A stretch of 32,126 nucleotides of DNA, from positions 1-32,126 of the forward strand of contig NZ_POUT01000023.1 in the NCBI RefSeq assembly GCF_002890915.1. The letters run 5' to 3'. The position numbers were made by a program, and so were the translations under genes. The stretch's first letter is position 1. Every line of letters begins with the position of its first letter. The notes under the pieces were generated by a model, which was given only the letters and a program-made list of their open reading frames with translations, made no database searches and was not told where the DNA came from. Positions 23,082 through 31,228 of this stretch are shown in pieces. The stretch comes from Stutzerimonas stutzeri. Its GTDB lineage: Bacteria > Pseudomonadota > Gammaproteobacteria > Pseudomonadales > Pseudomonadaceae.

Positions 23082-24422
23082 ATGATCCACAGAATAACCG
23101 CTGCCAGCGTCTACCTGGTGCAACGCTTCCTGCCCTCACCTTTCGTCTTCGCCATCCTGCTCACGCTGATCGTACTGGTCGCGGCCATGCTCGGCACCGG
23201 CCAGGGCCTGCCGGCCATGGCACAGCACTGGGGCAACGGTCTGTGGAACCTGCTGGCGTTCACCATGCAGATGTCGCTGATCCTGGTCACCGGCCATGCC
23301 CTGGCACGCGCCCCGGCGATCAACCGCCTGCTCGATCGCATGGCGCGAACGCCGCAGACGCCCGGACAGGCCATCGTGCTGGTCACGCTGGTGGCGCTGG
23401 CCGGCTCCTGGATCAACTGGGGCTTCGGTCTGGTCATCGGCGCGGTGTTCGCCCGCGCCCTGGCGCGTCAGGTACGCGGGGTCGACTACCCGCTGCTGGT
23501 GGCCTCGGCCTATTCGGGCTTCCTGATCTGGCACGGCGGCTTCTCCGGTTCGATTCCGCTGTCGCTGGCCAGCGGCGGCGCGGACCTGGAGAAAATGAGC
23601 GGCGGCGTGCTGAGCGAAGCCATCGGCGTCGGCCAGACGCTGTTCGCGCCCTACAACCTGATCATCATCGCCGTGCTGGTGGTCGGCCTGCCGCTGCTGA
23701 ACTGGGCCATGCAGCCGAAGACGCCGAAGGTGGTGGACCCGGCGCTGCTGGAGGAACCACAGCCGGCCGACATTCCGCGGGCAACCGCCACCCAGCGCCT
23801 GGACGACAGCCGCATCCTCGGCCTGGTCGTGGTGGCGCTGGCGCTACTGTTCTTCTACCAGCACTTCCGCGCCAACGGCCTGGCCCTGAGCCTGAACATC
23901 GTGATCTCGATCTTCCTCTTCGCCGGGCTGCTGATGCACGGCACGCCGGAGCGCTACATGCGCGCCATCGAGGAGAGCATCCGCGGCATCGCCGGCATCG
24001 TCGTGCAATTCCCCTTCTACGCCGGGATCATGGGGATGATGGTCGGCGCCAATGCCGCCGGCGTCTCCCTCGGCCGTCAGGTCACCGATACCTTCATCGC
24101 CTGGTCGTCGGCCGACAGCTTTCCGGTACTGGCATTCCTCAGCGCCGGCCTGGTCAACGTCTTCGTGCCCTCCGGCGGCGGCCAGTGGGCGGTGCAAGGG
24201 CCGGTCATGCTGCCGGCCGGCGCCGCGCTGGGCGTGGCGCCGGAGGTCACGGCCATGGCAATCGCCTGGGGCGACGCCTGGACCAACATGATCCAGCCGT
24301 TCTGGGCCCTGCCGCTGCTGGGCATCGCCGGGCTGGGGGCACGCGACATCATGGGCTACTGCCTGCTCAGCCTGGTGTTCTCCGGCGTGGTGATCGCCGG
24401 CGGGTTGTACTGGCTGAGCTGA
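23082..24422 (+). CDS. atoE: Short-chain fatty acid transporter, AtoE family
   Basis: The protein has 446 residues and about eleven to twelve hydrophobic segments. The AtoE/TIGR00366-type pattern is evident: an N-terminus with LPSPFVFAILLTLIV, then GSWINWGFGLVIGA, SGFLIWHGGFSGSIPL, the late VNVFVPSGGGQWAVQGPVMLPA and AWGDAWTNMIQPFWALPLLGIAG. Members import acetoacetate, butyrate and similar acids. It is followed by a strong GC hairpin and then the sigma-54 promoter of the GntP-bdhA pair, so it belongs to a ketone-body region. The start at 23082 follows GAGG seven bases upstream. Confidence 0.9.
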   Translation: MIHRITAASVYLVQRFLPSPFVFAILLTLIVLVAAMLGTGQGLPAMAQHWGNGLWNLLAFTMQMSLILVTGHALARAPAINRLLDRMARTPQTPGQAIVLVTLVALAGSWINWGFGLVIGAVFARALARQVRGVDYPLLVASAYSGFLIWHGGFSGSIPLSLASGGADLEKMSGGVLSEAIGVGQTLFAPYNLIIIAVLVVGLPLLNWAMQPKTPKVVDPALLEEPQPADIPRATATQRLDDSRILGLVVVALALLFFYQHFRANGLALSLNIVISIFLFAGLLMHGTPERYMRAIEESIRGIAGIVVQFPFYAGIMGMMVGANAAGVSLGRQVTDTFIAWSSADSFPVLAFLSAGLVNVFVPSGGGQWAVQGPVMLPAGAALGVAPEVTAMAIAWGDAWTNMIQPFWALPLLGIAGLGARDIMGYCLLSLVFSGVVIAGGLYWLS

Positions 24423-24429
24423 ACCCTCC

Positions 24430-24453
24430 GCGCCGGCCGCCTGCGGCCGGCGC
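24430..24453 (+). terminator. GC-rich hairpin after atoE
   Basis: A perfect 11-bp stem GCGCCGGCCGC/GCGGCCGGCGC has a CT loop seven bases past the stop codon. There is no T run, so it may act with Rho or only protect the 3' end. Confidence 0.55.
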
Positions 24454-24460
24454 GCGGCCA

Positions 24461-24527
24461 ATGTCCGGATTCATGGACATGCATGTCCGGCACGGCGGAC
24501 ATGCGCCTCGTCCACGTTTCTGGACAC
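24461..24527. promoter_or_regulatory. Three upstream activator palindromes, ATGTCC-N8-GGACAT
   Basis: Three 20-bp sites have identical geometry: 24461-24480 (perfect), 24483-24502 (perfect) and 24508-24527 (TCGTCC-N8-GGACAC). Centres are 22 and 25 bp apart, about two helical turns each. They end 37 bp before the -24 element of the sigma-54 promoter, the layout expected of enhancer sites for an NtrC-type activator. Confidence 0.8.
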
Positions 24528-24564
24528 GCTCGTAAAACTCCTTTTCTATCAATAAGTTGTGTAC

Positions 24565-24580
24565 TGGCACGGATCTCGCT
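24565..24580 (+). promoter_or_regulatory. Sigma-54 promoter of the GntP-bdhA transcription unit
   Basis: TGGCACG-GATC-TCGCT matches the consensus TGGCACG-N4-TTGCW at all but one position, with the essential GG and GC correctly spaced. Transcription should start near 24592. Confidence 0.85.
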
Positions 24581-24610
24581 ATCCCTATCCGCGCGGCACG
24601 CCCGCAGCCG

Positions 24611-24624
24611 AACAACAACAACAG
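24611..24624 (+). promoter_or_regulatory. Crc/Hfq-type A-rich site, early leader of the GntP mRNA
   Basis: AACAACAACAACAG is the best AAnAAnAA match in the window. It lies about 20 bases into the predicted transcript, but some 80 bases upstream of the ribosome binding site. Confidence 0.55.
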
Positions 24625-24706
24625 ACCGCCTGCCGTGCAGCAGCGAGCCTCCCGGATGCCTCGGCAGCATTCGGTCGCGCCGCAGCGGGCCAGGAGAATC
24701 GTCCCG

Positions 24707-26098
24707 ATGAGCGTCATCATCGCGCTTGCTGCTCTCGCCCTGCTGATGCTCGCGGCCTACCGTGGCTACAGCGTCATCCTCTTCGCCCCCATCGCGGCCA
24801 TGGGCGCCGTGCTGCTGACCGACCCGTCGGCGGTGGCGCCGGCCTTCACCGGCATCTTCATGGAGAAGATGGTCGGCTTCATCAAGCTGTACTTCCCGGT
24901 GTTCCTGCTCGGCGCAGTGTTCGGCAAGCTGATCGAACTGTCCGGCTTCTCGCGCTCCATCGTCGCCGCGGCGATCCGCCTGCTCGGCACCAGCCAGGCG
25001 ATGCTGGTGATCGTGCTGGTCTGCGCGCTGCTGACCTACGGCGGCGTGTCGCTGTTCGTGGTGGTGTTCGCGGTCTATCCGTTCGCCGCCGAGATGTTCC
25101 GCCAGAGCAACATGCCCAAGCGGCTGATCCCGGCCACCATCGCCCTCGGCGCGTTCACCTTCACCATGACCGCGCTGCCGGGTACGCCGCAGATCCAGAA
25201 CATCATCCCCAGCACCTTCTTCAACACCACCACCTGGGCGGCGCCCTGGCTGGGCCTGCTCGGCACGCTGTTCGTCTTCGGCCTCGGCATGCTCTACCTC
25301 AAGTGGCAGTTGCGCAAAGCCCTGGCCGCCGGCGAGGGCTATGGCAGCAACCTGCGCAACGAACCGGAGACGCCGTCGGACATCGCGCTGCCCAATCCCT
25401 GGCTGGCGTTGTCGCCGCTGATCCTGGTGCTGGTGGCCAACCTGCTGTTCACCCGCTGGATTCCGCAGGTCTATGGCGCCAGCCACAGCCTGCAGCTGGG
25501 CGGCATGAGCGCCCCCCTGGTCACCGAAGTGGGCAAGGTAACGGCGATCTGGGCGGTGGAAGCGGCGCTGCTGCTGGGCATCCTGCTGGTGGTGGCGAGC
25601 AGCTTCCGCACCCTGCACGGCAAGCTGGCCGAGGGCAGCCGCACCGCGGTGGCCGGCTCGCTGCTGGCGGCGATGAACACCGCCTCGGAATTCGGCTTCG
25701 GTGCGGTGATCGCCTCGCTGCCGGGCTTCATCAGCGTTGCCGGTACGCTGTCGGCGATCCCCAACCCGCTGATCAACGAAGCCATCACCGTCAACCTGCT
25801 GGCCGGCATCACCGGCTCGGCTTCCGGCGGCATGAGCATCGCGCTCGCCGCGATGGCGGAGAATTTCGTCGCCGCCGCCAACGCCGCGCAGATTCCGCTG
25901 GAGGTGCTGCACCGGGTCGCCTCGATGGCCTCGGGTGGCCTCGACACCCTGCCGCACAACGGCGCGGTGATCACCCTGCTGGCCGTCACCGGCCTGACCC
26001 ACCGCGAGTCCTACAAGGACATCTTCGCCATCACGCTGATCGCCACCACGGCGGCCTTCTTCGTGATCGGCGTGTTCTACCTGACCGGCATCGTCTGA
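24707..26098 (+). CDS. GntP-family permease, probable 3-hydroxybutyrate importer
   Basis: The protein has 463 residues and about twelve transmembrane segments. GntP/CitMHS-type features include YRGYSVILFAPIAAMGAVLL at the N-terminus, the GKLIELSGFSRSIV loop, PATIALGAFTFTMTALPGTPQIQN, AAMNTASEFGFGAVIASLPGF and ASGGLDTLPHNGAVITLLAVTGLTH. The family moves gluconate and other organic acids. The pairing with bdhA and a sigma-54 promoter matches the 3-hydroxybutyrate locus described in Pseudomonas, where the activator is HbcR; no such activator gene is in the window. The start at 24707 follows AGGAG ten bases upstream and fits family N-termini. Confidence 0.88.
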   Translation: MSVIIALAALALLMLAAYRGYSVILFAPIAAMGAVLLTDPSAVAPAFTGIFMEKMVGFIKLYFPVFLLGAVFGKLIELSGFSRSIVAAAIRLLGTSQAMLVIVLVCALLTYGGVSLFVVVFAVYPFAAEMFRQSNMPKRLIPATIALGAFTFTMTALPGTPQIQNIIPSTFFNTTTWAAPWLGLLGTLFVFGLGMLYLKWQLRKALAAGEGYGSNLRNEPETPSDIALPNPWLALSPLILVLVANLLFTRWIPQVYGASHSLQLGGMSAPLVTEVGKVTAIWAVEAALLLGILLVVASSFRTLHGKLAEGSRTAVAGSLLAAMNTASEFGFGAVIASLPGFISVAGTLSAIPNPLINEAITVNLLAGITGSASGGMSIALAAMAENFVAAANAAQIPLEVLHRVASMASGGLDTLPHNGAVITLLAVTGLTHRESYKDIFAITLIATTAAFFVIGVFYLTGIV

Positions 26099-26160
26099 GC
26101 GATGCGCACCGTTGGCGGGCGGCTCGGCCAGCGCTCGCTACGCTTGTGTTGACTCACCCC

Positions 26161-26170
26161 AAAACAACGA
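26161..26170 (+). promoter_or_regulatory. Crc/Hfq-type A-rich site, bdhA leader
   Basis: AAAACAACGA lies 23 bases before the bdhA start and just ahead of its GGGAG. It is a partial AAnAAnAA match. Confidence 0.4.
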
Positions 26171-26193
26171 CCTCGAAGCGGGAGACCTCCCTC

Positions 26194-26964
26194 ATGAATC
26201 TCAAAGGCAAGACCGCGCTGGTCACCGGCTCCACCAGCGGCATCGGCCTCGGCATCGCGCTGAAGCTGGCCGAGGCCGGCGCCGACCTGCTGCTCAACGG
26301 CTTCGGCGACAGCGCCGCGGCGGTGGCCGAGGTGGCCAGGCACGGCGGCAAGGTGCACCACCACCCGGCGGACATGGCCAGCGCACAGCAGATCAGCGAG
26401 CTGTTCGCCTACGCCGAAGAGACGTTCGGCGGCGTCGATATCCTGGTCAACAACGCCGGCATCCAGCATGTGGCGCCGGTGGAGCAATTTCCCGTCGAGC
26501 GCTGGGACATGATCATCGCCATCAACCTCAGCTCGGCGTTCCACACCACGCGCCTGGCGCTGCCGGGCATGCGCCGGCGCGGCTGGGGGCGGATCATCAA
26601 CGTCGCCTCGGCCCACGGGCTGGTCGGCTCGGCACAGAAGTCCGCCTATGTCGCCGCCAAGCACGGGCTGGTCGGGCTGACCAAGGTGGTGGCGCTGGAG
26701 ACCGCCACCACGCCGATCACCTGCAACGCCATCTGCCCGGGCTGGGTGCTGACGCCGCTGGTGCAACAGCAGATCGACGAGCGCGCCCGCCAGGATGGCG
26801 ACGTGCAGCGCGCCCGCCACGACCTGCTGGCCGAGAAGCAGCCGTCGCTGGATTTCGTCACCCCGGCGCAACTGGGCGCACTGGCGCTGTTCCTCTGCAG
26901 CGAGGCCGGCGACCAGGTGCGCGGCGCGGCCTGGAACATGGACGGCGGCTGGGTCGCACAGTAG
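26194..26964 (+). CDS. bdhA: 3-Hydroxybutyrate dehydrogenase (SDR family)
   Basis: The protein has 256 residues. It oxidises (R)-3-hydroxybutyrate to acetoacetate with NAD+. The SDR motifs are TGSTSGIGLG (11-20), NNAG (86-89), the catalytic Asn111, Ser139, Tyr152 and Lys156 (NVASAHG...SAYVAAKHG), then ICPGWVLTPLVQQQI, characteristic of the D-beta-hydroxybutyrate dehydrogenase group. The ending WNMDGGWVAQ is typical. It follows the permease by 95 bp and is probably co-transcribed from the sigma-54 promoter. The product, acetoacetate, is also the end product of the tyrosine operon. Confidence 0.93.
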   Translation: MNLKGKTALVTGSTSGIGLGIALKLAEAGADLLLNGFGDSAAAVAEVARHGGKVHHHPADMASAQQISELFAYAEETFGGVDILVNNAGIQHVAPVEQFPVERWDMIIAINLSSAFHTTRLALPGMRRRGWGRIINVASAHGLVGSAQKSAYVAAKHGLVGLTKVVALETATTPITCNAICPGWVLTPLVQQQIDERARQDGDVQRARHDLLAEKQPSLDFVTPAQLGALALFLCSEAGDQVRGAAWNMDGGWVAQ

Positions 26965-27083
26965 CCCGCCAGCGGCTTTTGCTGACCTGCGGCAAAGCGG
27001 CCGGACAAAAGACGCGCGGCCGCTTGGCAAGCGCAACGTGCTGGGGATAGGGTCTTGTTGCCATCCCCAGCGAAACCGCCCGC

Positions 27084-28664
27084 ATGACCACGATTGCCAG
27101 CGACACGCCGACCAGCGGCAAAGCCCCCGTGCACCTGGCCCTGCGCCGGGTCGCCATCGACACCTACCGCGAGAACGTCGCCTACCTGCACCGCGACTGC
27201 GCCGCCTGCCGCGCCGAGGGTTTCCAGGCGCTGGCCAAGGTGGAGATCCGCGTCAACGGCAAGCGCATCCTCGCCAGCCTCAACCTGGTGGACGACCCGG
27301 CCATCGTCGGTATCACCGAGCTGGGCTTGTCCGAGGACGCCTTCGCCCAGCTCGGCGCCGAGGCCGGCGTGCCCGCCGCGATCGCCCAGGCCGAGCCGGC
27401 CGCCTCCATCCCGGCGCTGCACCGCAAGATCGCCGGCGAACGCCTGCTCCGCGAAGACTTCCAGGCCATCGTGCGCGACATCGCCGAGCACCGCTATTCG
27501 AAGATCGAGCTGACCGCCTTCGTCGTCGCCTGCAACCAGGGCGAACTGGACCGCGAGGAGGTGTACTTCCTCACCGACGCCATGGCCCGGGTCGGCCGCC
27601 GCCTCGACTGGCATGAGCACCCGGTGGTGGACAAGCACTGCATCGGCGGTATTCCCGGCAACCGCACCTCGATGCTGGTGGTGCCGATCGTCGCCGCCCA
27701 CGGCATGCTCTGCCCGAAGACCAGCTCGCGGGCGATCACCTCGCCGGCCGGCACCGCCGACACCATGGAGGTGCTGGCCAACGTCCAGCTGCCGTTCGAG
27801 CGCCTCTGCGAGATGGTCCGCGACGAGCGTGGCTGCCTGGCCTGGGGCGGCACCAGCGAACTGTCGCCGGCCGACGACGTGCTGATCGCGGTGGAGCGGC
27901 CGCTGTCGATCGACTCGCCGGGGCAGATGGTCGCCTCGATCCTGTCGAAGAAGGTCGCCGCCGGCTCCACCCACCTGCTGCTGGACATCCCCATCGGCCC
28001 CACCGCCAAGGTGCGCTCGATGGCCGAGGCGCAGCGCCTGCGCAAGCTGTTCGAGTTCGTCGCCTCGCGCCTGGGGCTGACCCTGGACGTGGTGATCACC
28101 GACGGCCGCCAGCCCATCGGCGCCGGCATCGGCCCGGTGCTGGAGGCGCGCGACGTGATGCGCGTATTGCAGAACGACCCGCGCGCGCCCAACGACCTGC
28201 GGCAGAAGGCCCTGCGTCTGGCCGGCCGCATGCTCGAGTTCGATCCCGACGTGCGCGGCGGCGACGGCTATGCCATCGCCCGCGACATCCTCGAATCCGG
28301 CCGGGCGCTGAAGAAGATGCATTCGATCATCGAGGCCCAGGGCGGCAAGGTCTTCGACCACAACCAGCCGCCGCTGGCCAAGCTCAGTTTCGACGTGCTG
28401 GCCGACCGCGATGCGATGGTCACCGGCATCGACAACCTACAACTGGCGCGCATCGCCCGGCTGGCCGGCGCGCCCAAGGTCCAGGGCGCCGGCGTCGACC
28501 TGCTGCGCAAGCTCGGCGAGCCCGTGCAGGCCGGCGACTGCCTGTATCGCGTCTACGCGGACTTTCCCGCCGACCTCGCCTTCGCCCGCCAGGCCAGCGA
28601 GCGCGCCAGCGGCTTCAGCCTCGGCCATGCCGCCCAGCTTCCGACCGTCTACGTGGAGTTCTGA
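27084..28664 (+). CDS. AMP/thymidine phosphorylase-like enzyme (DeoA superfamily, archaeal-type)
   Basis: The protein has 526 residues, longer than DeoA (about 440) because of an N-terminal domain of roughly 90 residues, as in archaeal AMP phosphorylase. The glycosyltransferase-3 core is intact: DKHCIGGIPGNRTSM (183-197) and the thymidine phosphorylase signature with KTSSRAITSPAGTADTMEV (212-230); SKKVAAGSTHLLLDIPIGPTAKV follows. The likely reaction is phosphorolysis of a nucleoside or nucleoside 5'-monophosphate; for AMP it would give adenine and ribose 1,5-bisphosphate. The stop overlaps the start of the next gene (TGATG). No Rubisco or ribose-1,5-bisphosphate isomerase is nearby, so the downstream pathway must differ from the archaeal one. 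Confidence 0.87.
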   Translation: MTTIASDTPTSGKAPVHLALRRVAIDTYRENVAYLHRDCAACRAEGFQALAKVEIRVNGKRILASLNLVDDPAIVGITELGLSEDAFAQLGAEAGVPAAIAQAEPAASIPALHRKIAGERLLREDFQAIVRDIAEHRYSKIELTAFVVACNQGELDREEVYFLTDAMARVGRRLDWHEHPVVDKHCIGGIPGNRTSMLVVPIVAAHGMLCPKTSSRAITSPAGTADTMEVLANVQLPFERLCEMVRDERGCLAWGGTSELSPADDVLIAVERPLSIDSPGQMVASILSKKVAAGSTHLLLDIPIGPTAKVRSMAEAQRLRKLFEFVASRLGLTLDVVITDGRQPIGAGIGPVLEARDVMRVLQNDPRAPNDLRQKALRLAGRMLEFDPDVRGGDGYAIARDILESGRALKKMHSIIEAQGGKVFDHNQPPLAKLSFDVLADRDAMVTGIDNLQLARIARLAGAPKVQGAGVDLLRKLGEPVQAGDCLYRVYADFPADLAFARQASERASGFSLGHAAQLPTVYVEF

Positions 28665-29560
28665 TGCACAGCCTGCTGCTGTATTTCGCCGACGAACGCG
28701 ACGCCGCCCTGCGCCTGGCCGAGGCCTGCGGCCTGCCGGCCGCCATGGTCGAGCGCCACCGTTTTCCCGATGACGAGCTGCGCCTGCGCCTGCCGCTGGC
28801 CGAGGGCGAGGCGCTGGCCGGGCAACTGGTGCTCTACCGCGGCCTCGACCACCCCAACGAGAAGCTCGTCGAGCTGCTGCTGGTGGCCGGCGAGGCGCGG
28901 CGCCTGGGCGCCCGGCGGCTGATCCTGGTCGCGCCGTACCTGGCCTACATGCGCCAGGACATCGCTTTCAACCCCGGCGAGGTGGTCAGCCAGCGGGTGA
29001 TCGGCCAGCTCCTCGCCAGCCAGTTCGATGGCTTGATCACCGTCGACCCGCACCTGCATCGCGTCGCCACCCTGCACGAAGCGGTGCCGCTGGCCGCGGC
29101 GGTGGCCCTTTGCGCGGCGCCGGCGCTGGCCCGGCTGATCGCCGAACGCCATCCCGACGCGCTGCTGCTCGGCCCGGACGCCGAAGCCAGGCAGTGGATC
29201 GAGGCCGCCGCCGCGGCGCACGGCTTCGAACATGGCGTATGCAGCAAGGTGCGCCACGGCGATCATCGGGTCGAGATCGCGCTGCCGGCGCTGGATTTCG
29301 CCGGGCGCCGCGTGGTGCTGCTGGACGATGTCGCCAGCTCCGGTCGCACCCTGGCCCAGGCCGCGCAGAAGCTGCTGGCGGCCGGCGCGGCCTCGGTGGA
29401 CGTGGCGGTGACCCATGCGCTGTTCGCCGGCGATGCGCTCGAGGTGATCCGCGCGGCCGGCGTCGGCCAGATCTGGAGCACCGACTGCATCGCCCACGAA
29501 AGCAACGCGGTGTACATGGCAACGCAGCTGGCCGAGGCGCTGCGCCCGCTGCTGCGTTGA
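28664..29560 (+). CDS. Divergent ribose-phosphate pyrophosphokinase (PRPP synthetase) homologue
   Basis: The protein has 298 residues, slightly shorter than housekeeping Prs (about 313). Family features include FPDDELRLRL (34-43, for FxDGE), an APYLAYMRQD segment (90-99, for the ATP-site RQD), TVDPHLHRV (126-134) and a perfect phosphoribosyl-binding loop, VVLLDDVASSGRTL (217-230). Several motifs depart from housekeeping Prs (RQD is followed by IAFNPGE; D-P-H replaces D-L-H), so it is a paralogue with a special job. Translationally coupled to the phosphorylase by a one-base overlap. Together they would link nucleotide bases, ribose 1,5-bisphosphate or ribose 5-phosphate, and PRPP. Confidence 0.87.
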   Translation: MHSLLLYFADERDAALRLAEACGLPAAMVERHRFPDDELRLRLPLAEGEALAGQLVLYRGLDHPNEKLVELLLVAGEARRLGARRLILVAPYLAYMRQDIAFNPGEVVSQRVIGQLLASQFDGLITVDPHLHRVATLHEAVPLAAAVALCAAPALARLIAERHPDALLLGPDAEARQWIEAAAAAHGFEHGVCSKVRHGDHRVEIALPALDFAGRRVVLLDDVASSGRTLAQAAQKLLAAGAASVDVAVTHALFAGDALEVIRAAGVGQIWSTDCIAHESNAVYMATQLAEALRPLLR

Positions 29561-29759
29561 AACAGTCAATGCACGCGCGTGGCCTGCACGGATGTGCGTG
29601 GAGGGCTGAAATCCGCCCTGCCTAGCCGCCCTGTCGCCTCAGGTCACGTGCACAGCGAACCCGCAGGAGCCCGGGGGGCGTCGAGTCCTTGCCGGCGATC
29701 ATCGGCGTCGCGGCGAATCGCCCGCAAGCGGCGCCTGCGATAGCCATGGCCACAGCCGC

Positions 29760-30644
29760 CTACCACTGCAGTTGCAGCGTGCTGTCGAATGCGCGTGGTT
29801 CCCCGCTCAGCGGATCGCGGAAACGCAGGCCGCGCGCCAGCAGCTTGAGTGGCCGCGCGTAGTCGTCCGTGTCGCGCTCGCCGCGTTCGAGCAGCCGCGG
29901 GTAGAACGGGTCGTTGCAGATGCCGGCGCCGAGCGAGGCCATGTGCAGGCGCAACTGGTGCTTGCGGCCGCTGATCGGCGACAGCCCGTAGCGCCAAAGC
30001 TCGCCCCGGCGTTCGAGCACCTCGATCAGCGTCTCGCTGTTGGGCTCGCCCGCGCCTTCGCGCATCAGGAAGAACGGCTCGCCAGCGACCATGCGCAGGC
30101 GCCGGCGCAGCGGGAAATCGAGCTGCGGCAGCGCCGGACAGATCGCTTCGTAGCGCTTGTGGATCTCGCGCCGGCGAAACAGCGCCTGGTAGGCGCCGCG
30201 GCTTTCGCGGTTGCTGGAGAACAGCACCAGCCCGGCGGTGAGCCGGTCGATGCGGTGGATCGGCACCAGGTCGGGATTGCCCAGGCGCTTGCCCAGGCGG
30301 GCCAGCAGCGTTTCCTCGACGTACTCGCCGGCGGGCATCACCGCGAGGAAATGCGGCTTGTCGACCACCACCAGATGGTCGTCGACATGGAGGATGCGTT
30401 CCTCGAACGGCACCGGCGTCTCGTTCGGCACCTCACGGAAGTAGTGGATGCGCAACCCGGGCCGATAGGGATGCTGCGCAGTGATCGGCCGCCGCTCGGC
30501 ATCCAGCACCCGGCCGCGGGCCATGCGATCGAGCCAGGTCATGCGGTCGATAGCCGGGAAACGATCGCACAGGCAATCGAGCACGGTGCGCCAGTCGCCT
30601 GGCGGCAGGTGCACGGTGCTGGGGCGGGAGTTCGAAGCGGGCAT
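29760..30644 (-). CDS. RluA-family RNA pseudouridine synthase
   Basis: The protein has 294 residues. It isomerises uridine to pseudouridine in rRNA or tRNA. The catalytic motif H-R-I-D-R-L-T-A-G-L is at 130-139 with Asp133 as nucleophile. The core also shows ILHVDDHLVVVDKPHFLAVMP (84-104) and GRKHQLRLHMASLGAGICNDPFY, the RluA uridine-pocket strand. There is no S4 domain at the N-terminus, unlike RluC and RluD. The exact target position cannot be told. It faces the phosphorylase-Prs operon tail to tail, with a 199-bp gap holding nothing recognisable. Confidence 0.9.
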   Translation of the reverse strand: MPASNSRPSTVHLPPGDWRTVLDCLCDRFPAIDRMTWLDRMARGRVLDAERRPITAQHPYRPGLRIHYFREVPNETPVPFEERILHVDDHLVVVDKPHFLAVMPAGEYVEETLLARLGKRLGNPDLVPIHRIDRLTAGLVLFSSNRESRGAYQALFRRREIHKRYEAICPALPQLDFPLRRRLRMVAGEPFFLMREGAGEPNSETLIEVLERRGELWRYGLSPISGRKHQLRLHMASLGAGICNDPFYPRLLERGERDTDDYARPLKLLARGLRFRDPLSGEPRAFDSTLQLQW

Positions 30645-30749
30645 GGTGCGAAGATGGCGACGGGCGGGGCCAGCGATGATAACCGCTATGCGCTCGGCTG
30701 GCCTCCCCGGCGACAGGGCGGACGAACGCCCTGCATGGGAAAGGCGCGG

Positions 30750-31013
30750 TCAGTCTTCCTTGTCCTTGGTGACTTCGCCGGTCCGGCCGTCGATCCGGAA
30801 CTCGTACTTCTTGCCGTCCTGCTTCATGCCCTCGCCTTCCCAGCCATCGTTGTCGGCCTCGATGCCGTGCAGCTCGGTGTAGCCGGCAGCCTTGGCCTTT
30901 TCCACGGCCTGCTCGAGAGTGATCCAGTCGGCACCGGGCCTGTCCGCCGCGAAGGCGGCAGCGGAACCCAGGATGGCAACGGCGAACGCGGCGGTCAGGG
31001 GTTTGTTGTACAT
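30750..31013 (-). CDS. Small periplasmic PepSY-domain protein
   Basis: The protein has 87 residues. A signal peptide (MYNKPLTAAFAVAILGSAAAFA) precedes one PepSY repeat: ITLEQAVEKAKAAGYTELHGIEADNDGWEGEGMKQDGKKYEFRIDGRTGEVTKDKED. The alternation of basic and acidic residues and the DGRTGEV-x-K-D ending are typical. Such proteins are often co-regulated with two-component systems or proteases, but none is next to it here. AAGGA precedes the start. Confidence 0.88.
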   Translation of the reverse strand: MYNKPLTAAFAVAILGSAAAFAADRPGADWITLEQAVEKAKAAGYTELHGIEADNDGWEGEGMKQDGKKYEFRIDGRTGEVTKDKED

Positions 31014-31228
31014 CTCGTCTTTCCTTCTGCGAACGAACGGGTCGAGCCGCCGTTGCGGCTCATGGGATTACGAGCCCGGCGGCCAGCGGGAAGTTCAACC
31101 GTACGCCCGGGCGAATCGCATGGCCAGGTGTCGATTCCGCCCGACGCCATTCGATACATACCCAGGAGCCCCTGCCGCGCGATGGGGCCCCGCAGCAGGT
31201 TTGCGAACTCACGCCACCGGAGGTTCCC

